The notes under the pieces are model-generated. The model searched no databases and had not been told where the DNA came from. It saw only the letters and a program-made list of their open reading frames with translations. Position numbers and translations under genes: made by a program. Shown here piece by piece: positions 59,011-64,000 of a stretch of 64,000 nt of DNA. Source of the stretch: Nonomuraea rubra (GTDB lineage Bacteria > Actinomycetota > Actinomycetes > Streptosporangiales > Streptosporangiaceae). Location of the stretch: assembly GCF_014207985.1 (NCBI RefSeq), contig NZ_JACHMI010000001.1:1533001-1597000 (forward strand), given 5' to 3'. Position 1 is the stretch's first letter. Every line of letters begins with the position of its first letter.

Positions 59011-60387
59011 TCAGGCCAGGGTCTCGATGAACGCGGTGAGCTGGGAGACGTTCCGGCACTCCGACATGGGGACGACCGTGCCGTACTCGCTCGCGACCGA
59101 GTCGCCCGTGTCCCACTGCTGGCGCGGCTCGGGGTTGAGCCAGTAGGCGGAGCGGGTCCTCGACACCAGCGACTTCAGCACGTCCAGGGCGGGTGGCTGG
59201 TAGTTGGAGCGGGCGTCGCCCAGGATCAGCAGGGACGTCTTCGGGCCGAGCGCGTCGGCGTACCGCTCGGCGAAGCGCTCCAGGCTGTGCCCGTAGTTGG
59301 TACGGCCGAAGCGCACCATGTCCGCCTCGTTCGCCAGCCTGGTCATGGCCTCGACCACGTCCGAGCCCGGCAGGAAGAACCGGGTGATCTCATCCACCGT
59401 GTCCACGAACCCGAACGCCCGCACCTTCGTGAACTGCTCGCGCAGCGCGTACGTCAGCAGCAGCGTGAAGTGCGCGAACGACGAGACCGAGTCGCTGGTG
59501 TCGCAGAGGATGACCAGCTCCGGCTTGTGCGGGCGGGGCGGCTTGAAGTGGGTGGTCAGCGGCACGCCGCCGCTCTGCAGCGAGGCCCGCATGGTCTTGC
59601 GGAAGTCGAGCCTGCCCCGCCTGCCCTTGCGATGCTTGATCGTCAGGCGCGCGGCCAGCCGCCTGGCCAGCGGGTACACCTCCCTGCGCAGCCTGGCCAG
59701 GTCGGCCTTGGTGATGCGCAGGAAGTCGATCTGGTCGAGCGGCGGGCGCACGGCGGAACGGGCGATCCGTTCGATCCCCGACTCCTCGGCGATGCGGCGG
59801 CGCACGTCCGTGGCCACGGCGTCCTCGAAGCGCCTGATCCCGGTGTTGACCTGCTGGCGCACGGTCTTCTCCGCCAGCCCGCCGCGCTCGCGGCCCTGGA
59901 GGACGTTGCGCAGGATGGAGGCCATCAGCGTCTCGGGCGACAGCGCGCGCATGACGCTGTAGGAGAACCAGTTCTGCCGGCCGGGCCCCGCCTCCTGCCT
60001 GCCGAACCGCTCCACCATGGCCTGGGCGAACTCGCGCAGCTCCTGGTCGGTGGAGCTGGTGAGCAGGCCGGCGAGGTGCTCGCGCAGCTCCTTGAGCTCG
60101 GCCGTCGCCGGATCGATCCGGCTGTCCGTGCGGACGGCCGCCAGCCCGGTCGTGCTGGCCGGGAACCACAGGTCGAACAGCACGTCGAACCCCGGCCGGT
60201 ACGCCGGCTTCTTCACCAGCGTCGCCGCGTACGCGGCCCGCAGCGACTCGCGGTCGGCCAGCTCGATCACACGCATCGCGCCGGCCGCGTCCAGACCCTC
60301 GGCGACCGACACCGGCACCCCGGCCGCCCGCAGCGCGTGCACGAACCCGACATGCCGGTCGACGAGCGACCCCCGCGGCTCAGGCAT
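59011..60387 (-). CDS. VWA domain (CoxE-like) protein
   Basis: 458-aa soluble protein whose C-terminal half is a von Willebrand A domain with a complete MIDAS start D-T-S-D-S in VILCDTSDSVSSFAHF. The N-terminal half is helical (RHVGFVHALRAAGVPVSVAEG, VRPPLDQIDFLR) as in CoxE-type chaperone partners. It overlaps the MoxR gene by 8 bases. MoxR/VWA pairs insert metals or remodel target complexes; no target is encoded next to them. Confidence 0.92.
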   Translation of the reverse strand: MPEPRGSLVDRHVGFVHALRAAGVPVSVAEGLDAAGAMRVIELADRESLRAAYAATLVKKPAYRPGFDVLFDLWFPASTTGLAAVRTDSRIDPATAELKELREHLAGLLTSSTDQELREFAQAMVERFGRQEAGPGRQNWFSYSVMRALSPETLMASILRNVLQGRERGGLAEKTVRQQVNTGIRRFEDAVATDVRRRIAEESGIERIARSAVRPPLDQIDFLRITKADLARLRREVYPLARRLAARLTIKHRKGRRGRLDFRKTMRASLQSGGVPLTTHFKPPRPHKPELVILCDTSDSVSSFAHFTLLLTYALREQFTKVRAFGFVDTVDEITRFFLPGSDVVEAMTRLANEADMVRFGRTNYGHSLERFAERYADALGPKTSLLILGDARSNYQPPALDVLKSLVSRTRSAYWLNPEPRQQWDTGDSVASEYGTVVPMSECRNVSQLTAFIETLA

Positions 60388-61219
60388 CCGGGAGCCCCAG
60401 CTCCTTGGCCGCCCGCTCGTGGTCGGAGGCGTGCTTGAGCACCACGCCCAGCGTCCCGGCCACGGTCGCCTCGTCCAGCTCCTCCCGCCCCAGCGCCAGC
60501 AGCGTGTTGGCCCAGTCGACGGTCTCGGCCACGGACGGCGCCTTCTTCAGCTCCAGCGCCCGCAGCGTCGCCACCGTCCTGGCGAGCTGCTCGGCCAGCT
60601 CGGCCCGGAGGCCGGGCACCTGGGCCAGCACGATGTCCCGCTCGCGTTCCGGGGTGGGGTACTCGATGTGCAGGTAGAGGCAGCGCCGCTTGAGCGCCTC
60701 CGACAGCTCGCGGGTGGCGTTGGAGGTCAGCACCACGTACGGCCTGCGCGTGGCGGCGATCGTGCCCAGCTCGGGGATCGTCACCTGGAAGTCGGACAGC
60801 AGCTCCAGCAGCAGCCCTTCCACCTCGACGTCGGCCTTGTCGGTCTCGTCGATGAGCAGCACGGTCGGCCCATCGGCCCTGATGGCCTTCAGCAGGGGCC
60901 GCTCCAGCAGGAACTCCTCGGTGAAGATGTCGTCGTCGTCGCTGGTGGCCTGGATCCTGAGGAGCTGCTTCTTGTAGTTCCACTCGTACAGGGCCCTGGC
61001 CTCGTCGAGCCCCTCGTAACACTGCAACCTGATCAGCTCGGCCCCGGTGGTCATGGCCACCGCCTTGGCGAGCTGCGTCTTGCCGACGCCCGCCGGGCCC
61101 TCGACCAGCAGCGGCTTGCCGAGCGCGGCGGCCAGGAACACCGAGGTGGAGATGGCGTCGTCGGAGAGGTAGTCCACGGCGGCGAGCCGCTCCGTCACGT
61201 CGGCGGGCGAGTCGAACAT
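60380..61219 (-). CDS. MoxR-family AAA+ ATPase
   Basis: 279-aa AAA+ chaperone-type ATPase. Walker A is GPAGVGKTQLAK, Walker B VLLIDETDKAD, sensor-1-like VLTSNATRELSEAL, and the arginine region YLHIEYPTPERERDI matches MoxR. The ATG at 61219 follows AGGA at about 6 bases. It is co-translated with the VWA gene (8-base overlap). Together they likely remodel an unidentified protein complex or metalloenzyme. Confidence 0.94.
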   Translation of the reverse strand: MFDSPADVTERLAAVDYLSDDAISTSVFLAAALGKPLLVEGPAGVGKTQLAKAVAMTTGAELIRLQCYEGLDEARALYEWNYKKQLLRIQATSDDDDIFTEEFLLERPLLKAIRADGPTVLLIDETDKADVEVEGLLLELLSDFQVTIPELGTIAATRRPYVVLTSNATRELSEALKRRCLYLHIEYPTPERERDIVLAQVPGLRAELAEQLARTVATLRALELKKAPSVAETVDWANTLLALGREELDEATVAGTLGVVLKHASDHERAAKELGLPDA

Positions 61220-61288
61220 GCATGATCCTGTCTGCCGGAGCCTGTGAGCCGAACTTTATTCTAGCCGGTGATGTGCCTCGGATACCGA

Positions 61289-61318
61289 TTCGACCAGGAT
61301 GCGGATCACCGGTATATT
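61289..61318 (+). promoter_or_regulatory. Predicted promoter of tRNA-Lys
   Basis: TATATT (61313-61318) is a strong -10 element 13 bases before the mature tRNA 5' end. TTCGAC at 61289-61294, or TCGACC one base on, lies 17-18 bases upstream as a partial -35. Confidence 0.55.
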
Positions 61319-61331
61319 CCTCTCTGTCGGC

Positions 61332-61408
61332 GCGCCGCTAGCTCAGTTGGTCAGAGCAGCTGACTCTTAATCAGCGGGTCCGGGGTTCGAGTCCCTGGCG
61401 GCGCACCA
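61332..61408 (+). tRNA. tRNA-Lys (anticodon CTT), CCA encoded
   Basis: The cloverleaf is complete. Acceptor GCGCCGC pairs with GCGGCGC, the D arm has GCTC/GAGC, the anticodon stem is GCTGA/TCAGC around CTCTTAA (anticodon CTT, reading AAG), and the T arm is CGGGG-TTCGAGT-CCCTG. The discriminator A at 61405 is followed by genomic CCA. Confidence 0.97.
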
Positions 61409-61410
61409 TG

Positions 61411-61455
61411 GAGAAGCCCCGGCTCAGCGTGCTGAGCCGGGGCTTCTCGGTTTTT
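61411..61455 (+). terminator. Strong intrinsic terminator after tRNA-Lys
   Basis: An 18-bp perfect stem (GAGAAGCCCCGGCTCAGC and its complement) with a GT loop ends in GGTTTTT. The stem begins two bases after the CCA end. The remaining bases to 61681 hold a small hairpin (GCGCACG-GGC-CGTGCGC, 61597-61613), possibly ending the TetR transcript, and nothing else recognisable. Confidence 0.95.
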
Positions 61456-61681
61456 GAAGGGCCTGCGCCCGCCTCCGGATAGACCGAGGTGGGGCATTGG
61501 TTGCTCGATGGCGCCACCGCGGCTCACACCGGCGGGGCACCTTCCACTCGGTCACCTGCGGCCGCTGCCCGCGCCGACTCTGGCGGCCTTGACCGGGCGC
61601 ACGGGCCGTGCGCAACCGCCACTGCCCGACCGCGAGCACGACGAGTGATCGTTTTCTGCAACCGTTGGGTGGCCTCACGCG

Positions 61682-62254
61682 TCAGGCATTCAGCGATCTT
61701 TGCACGGCGGCGTCCACCAGCTCGTGCATCTCCTGCTCGGTGAAGATGCCGGGCAGCGTCAGCCGTTCCACGATGAGCCAGTTCAGGGCGAGATAGAGGA
61801 GCACCACCGAGGTCGAGTCGCCGGGCAGGCCCGAGGCGGCGTGGTAGCCGATGTTGGCGTCGATGTCCTGGCGGATGCGCTTGGTCAGCACGGCGCGCAG
61901 CTCGGGGCGCCGGGTGGATTCGAGCCGCAGCTCCAGCAGGGCCAGGTAGCCGGAGTTGAAGGAGGAGACCCGGTCCACCAGCTCGTGCATGAGCTCGGCG
62001 TAGCGGGTCTGGTCCTGCACGCCCTCCTGGTTGCGGGCGATCGTGGCCTCGTCGGGCAGCAGCCGCTCGTAGATCCGCCCGCCGACCTGGGTGAACAGGT
62101 CGTCGCGGTTGGCAAAGTAGTTGGAGGCCGTGCCCGGGGGCACGGCCGCCTCCGTGTCGACGGCCCGGAAGGTCAGCCCTCTGGCTCCTTCCCTGGCCAG
62201 CACCTCGATGGCCGCGTCGATCAGCGCCTGCCGCCGTTCGGGATTTCTCCGCAC
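61682..62254 (-). CDS. TetR-family repressor of the adjacent DHFR-like gene
   Basis: 190-aa TetR protein. Helix-turn-helix: AAIEVLAREGARGLTFRAVDTEAAVPPGTASNYFANRDDL. The rest is a helical ligand domain. It is divergent from the reductase gene, with a GTAGTACTAC palindrome and a repeat between them, so autoregulation and control of the reductase are likely. The ligand is unknown. Confidence 0.9.
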   Translation of the reverse strand: MRRNPERRQALIDAAIEVLAREGARGLTFRAVDTEAAVPPGTASNYFANRDDLFTQVGGRIYERLLPDEATIARNQEGVQDQTRYAELMHELVDRVSSFNSGYLALLELRLESTRRPELRAVLTKRIRQDIDANIGYHAASGLPGDSTSVVLLYLALNWLIVERLTLPGIFTEQEMHELVDAAVQRSLNA

Positions 62255-62309
62255 TTGACACCACTCCGCTTGTAGTACTACGTTCAGACCACTCCAAGCA
62301 GAGTACTAC
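62255..62309 (+). promoter_or_regulatory. Promoter with overlapping TetR operators for the DHFR-like gene
   Basis: TTGACA (62255-62260) and TACGTT (62279-62284) are 18 bases apart. GTAGTACTAC (62272-62281) overlaps the -10. A second AGTACTAC (62302-62309) lies 28 bases on, within a 28-bp direct repeat that also contains ACCACTCC (62260 and 62288). Confidence 0.7.
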
Positions 62310-62322
62310 ATCAGGAGTTCGT

Positions 62323-62895
62323 ATGCGAAAGCTTGTCTACTACGTCGGTGTCTCGCTCGACGGCTACATCGCCGGCCCCAACGCCGAGTTCGACTTCTAC
62401 CCCCTGTCGGACCAGATGGCCGCCTGGATCAACGCGCGTTACCCCGAGACGCTGCCCACCCACATCCGCAAGCTCGTGGGCCTCGACGGCGTGCCCAACC
62501 AGGTCTTCGACACCCTGGTGATGGGCCGCGGCACCTACGAGCCCGCCCTGGACGTCCCCACCACCAGCCCGTACTCCCACCTGCGCCAGTACGTCGTCTC
62601 CAGCACGCTGACCATCGACGACCCCACGGTGCGGGTGGAGGCCGGCGACCCGGCCGAGCTCGTCCGGCGGCTCAAGGCCGAGGACACCGGCATGGACATC
62701 TACCTGTGCGGCGGCGGCAAGCTGGCCGCCTCGCTGCTCCCGGAGATCGACGAGATCATCCTCAAGAGCTACCCCGTGGTGGCGGGCGCGGGCATCCCCA
62801 TGTTCTCCGGGCGGTTCCAGCCGACCCTGTTCACCCCCACCCGGCGCGAGTCCTTCGACAACGGCGCCCAGGTCACCTGGCTCACCAGGGCTTAG
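62323..62895 (+). CDS. Dihydrofolate-reductase-like (RibD C-terminal) oxidoreductase
   Basis: 190-aa NADPH-type reductase of the RibD_C/YyaP group. It opens with the family pattern V-S-L-D-G-Y-I-A-G, followed by DTLVMGRGTYE and DIYLCGGGKLAASLL. Such stand-alone proteins lack a proven substrate; they are not the essential FolA. AGGAG 5 bases before the ATG gives the start. It is controlled by the divergent TetR. A decayed relative lies about 530 bases downstream. Confidence 0.9.
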   Translation: MRKLVYYVGVSLDGYIAGPNAEFDFYPLSDQMAAWINARYPETLPTHIRKLVGLDGVPNQVFDTLVMGRGTYEPALDVPTTSPYSHLRQYVVSSTLTIDDPTVRVEAGDPAELVRRLKAEDTGMDIYLCGGGKLAASLLPEIDEIILKSYPVVAGAGIPMFSGRFQPTLFTPTRRESFDNGAQVTWLTRA

Positions 62896-62897
62896 AG

Positions 62898-62927
62898 CCA
62901 CGGCGTAGAACCACGGCGTAGAACCAC
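62898..62927. repeat. 13-bp tandem repeat before the small ORF
   Basis: CCACGGCGTAGAA occurs twice in a row (62898-62910, 62911-62923) with the first 4 bases of a third copy. It lies between the reductase stop and the small ORF's ribosome site. Confidence 0.7.
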
Positions 62928-62937
62928 AAGGAGAAGC

Positions 62938-63096
62938 ATGCATATCAAACTCCCAGCCTCGATCAACCAGGCCAGGTACGGCCGCCAGACCCGATCGCCG
63001 CACCAGCACGAACACCCGGCGCGCGATCTCAAGCCCACGGGCCGGACCAATCCCTCCCGCCGCCCCACCGCCGCCCCTCGCCGCAGCGGGTATTGA
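62938..63096 (+). CDS. Small basic ORF (52 aa)
   Basis: AAGGAGAAGC directly precedes the ATG, an excellent ribosome site. The peptide starts M-H-I-K-L-P-A-S-I-N-Q and is rich in Arg, Pro and His, with the end R-R-S-G-Y and no cysteine or membrane segment. It follows the reductase gene by 42 bases on the same strand and could share its transcript. I recognise no family. It could be a genuine small basic protein or the 5' remnant of a larger gene, given the decayed sequence beyond. Confidence 0.4.
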   Translation: MHIKLPASINQARYGRQTRSPHQHEHPARDLKPTGRTNPSRRPTAAPRRSGY

Positions 63097-63424
63097 ACGG
63101 CCGGCACGACATCGAACGCCTTGAGGGTGCGTCAGCCGCCCGAGAAGGGTGCGGGAACACCGGTCCCGACCCGAGCTACGGCGCCGATGATCATGCAGCC
63201 GATCGGCCTGACGGAGTGCCCGTTCAGTGGCCCCAAGACCTCGGATGTCCCATCGCAGTGAAGGTTGAGCGATTCTCATCGAAGTTCGAGTGACGGTGGC
63301 TCGGCATCTTGGGCGACTCAGCTCCGTAGCCAGCCGTTCGATGATGAGGCCGGGGGAGGGGTGCGGGCCGATGCCGACCATGAGTGCGCCATCGGTGATC
63401 TGCGGGCGGAGCGCGAAGTCGCTC
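63097..63424. other. Gene-free stretch
   Basis: No open frame on either strand has a recognisable domain, ribosome site or codon bias here, and base composition is less GC-rich than around it in places (63255-63300). It lies between a small ORF and two decayed genes, so it may be remains of rearranged DNA. Confidence 0.4.
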
Positions 63425-63698
63425 ATGCGGCAGGCCACAGAACTGTCCGTACTGCTGGGACGGGCCACCTATGAGGCCTTCGCCGCAGTCTGGCCGCATC
63501 AGACAGGCGAACCGGCCGGCCAAGTGGAACAACTCGGCCCTCATCAAGAGCGACGTCGTCGACACCCTGGCCGGCCTCAAGCAGCAGCAGCGGGCGGCAG
63601 CTCTTCGCCGGGGACACCGGCCCGGTGCCCCCCTCGAACTCACCGGCTCCGCCGTGTTCACCACCGGCGTCGCCGACCTGGCCTACCGGCCGGCCTGA
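63425..63698 (+). pseudogene. Decayed DHFR-like (RibD C-terminal) gene
   Basis: Pieces of the family appear in different frames: VLLGRATYEAFAAVWPH in the frame of 63425, then WNNSALIKSDVVDTLAGLKQQ in the frame of 63471, then QLFAGDTGPVP in the third frame, and LELTGSAVFTTGVADLAYRPA before TGA at 63696-63698, back in the frame of 63471. The order is that of an intact gene, but the start and the segment before W-N-N are missing. It is broken by several frameshifts and deletions. The intact TetR-controlled relative is nearby. Confidence 0.75.
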
Positions 63699-63721
63699 AC
63701 CACCCGGACGCGCAAGAGACG

Positions 63722-64000
63722 CAGACCTCGTGATGACAGTGCGCATCGGGATGGACTTGCCCTGGTATTTCGGGCCCAGGATGCCGGGGTCGGTGAATTC
63801 GCCCGGGATGGACAGTTTCGTGGCCTTGCCCTTGATCGGGTCGCCTCGGTAGGTCATGGCGGTCGGGGTGACGTTGTCGAAGGTCGTCCATTCGTAGCGA
63901 CGGTCGATGTTGGAGAAGCCGAGGACGCCCAGGCGGTAGTACGGCTTGCCGCCGAGGGTGCCTTCGGTGGTCTCCTGCAGGAAGCGGCCACCGGTCTTGC
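63722..64000 (-). pseudogene. Truncated DUF1579-type gene entering from the right
   Basis: Reading leftwards from the window edge the frame gives GGRFLQETTEGTLGGKPYYR, LGVLGFSNIDRRYEW and LSIPGEFTDPGILGPKYQGK, matching the core of DUF1579 proteins. Similarity stops at M-R-T-V-I-T (about 63735), where the frame runs into antisense of the decayed DHFR-like gene instead of a normal C-terminus. The 5' part lies outside the window. The gene appears cut off by a rearrangement. Confidence 0.65.

Noticed and set aside
61385..61408. Integration (att) site at the tRNA-Lys 3' end
   Set aside because: No second copy of the tRNA 3' end and no integrase gene were seen between here and 64000, although the decayed genes invite the idea.

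Overview
The window is chromosomal DNA of a high-GC, Gram-positive actinobacterium. Codon third positions are almost all G or C. An F420-type LLM oxidoreductase, a SecA2-type translocase, GPGG, ChaB, BON and PRC-barrel small proteins, PP2C/SpoIIE phosphatases, WD40/kinase-like receptors and many TetR, FadR, IclR and LAL regulators point to the Streptosporangiaceae, something like Nonomuraea. That placement is inference. No rRNA, CRISPR array, intact transposase or prophage was seen. There is one tRNA gene (Lys, CTT).

Layout. 35-7284: a FadR-type repressor faces a translationally coupled oligopeptide-type ABC transporter (lipoprotein, permease, natural permease-ATPase fusion, ATPase) that ends in a dihydrodipicolinate-synthase-family aldolase. 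The promoter and a palindromic operator are visible. 7304-10833: a DUF1876 protein, catalase, a BlaI-type repressor and an unknown protein. 10874-15623: a KDG/PfkB-type sugar kinase and IclR regulator, divergent across a 19-bp palindrome from a sugar ABC transporter without its own ATPase. 15594-19350: an AlkZ-like (HTH_42) protein, then a two-gene operon of a caspase-clan C11 protease carrying a peptidoglycan-binding-like domain and an unknown partner with three hydrophobic helical repeats. 19561-26856: a large LAL regulator, a D-2-hydroxyacid dehydrogenase, metG and an active membrane Ser/Thr kinase.

26873-31952: a 1298-aa membrane pseudokinase/WD40 protein preceded by a RimJ-type GNAT and a shikimate-kinase-like protein. 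A second, shorter pseudokinase/WD40 protein, again directly preceded by a GNAT, lies at 50941-53961. This repeated pairing is the most unusual organisation in the window. 31991-40495: stress and envelope housekeeping (small membrane protein, ChaB/Rho-N protein with Lys/Ser tail, transketolase, SDR, topoisomerase IB, BON, metallophosphoesterase, ANTAR-PAS-PP2C phosphatase with a Shine-Dalgarno-sequestering leader hairpin, GPGG protein). 40557-44248: F420 oxidoreductase, TetR, FAD monooxygenase with three operators exactly 22 bp apart, and a DMT transporter.

44506-50935: VOC and PRC-barrel proteins, an S-adenosyl methyltransferase, an EamA transporter, SecA2-type ATPase, a nucleotidyltransferase-fold protein and a DUF1360 protein. 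54068-58070: three coupled acyl-CoA dehydrogenases and a TetR repressor, with the same 17-bp operator before each transcription unit. 58226-61219: a NERD protein and a MoxR/VWA pair. 61332-64000: tRNA-Lys with a strong terminator, TetR and a DHFR-like reductase with shared promoter/operator, a 52-codon small ORF, then a decayed end with a frameshifted second DHFR-like gene and a truncated DUF1579 gene running off the window.
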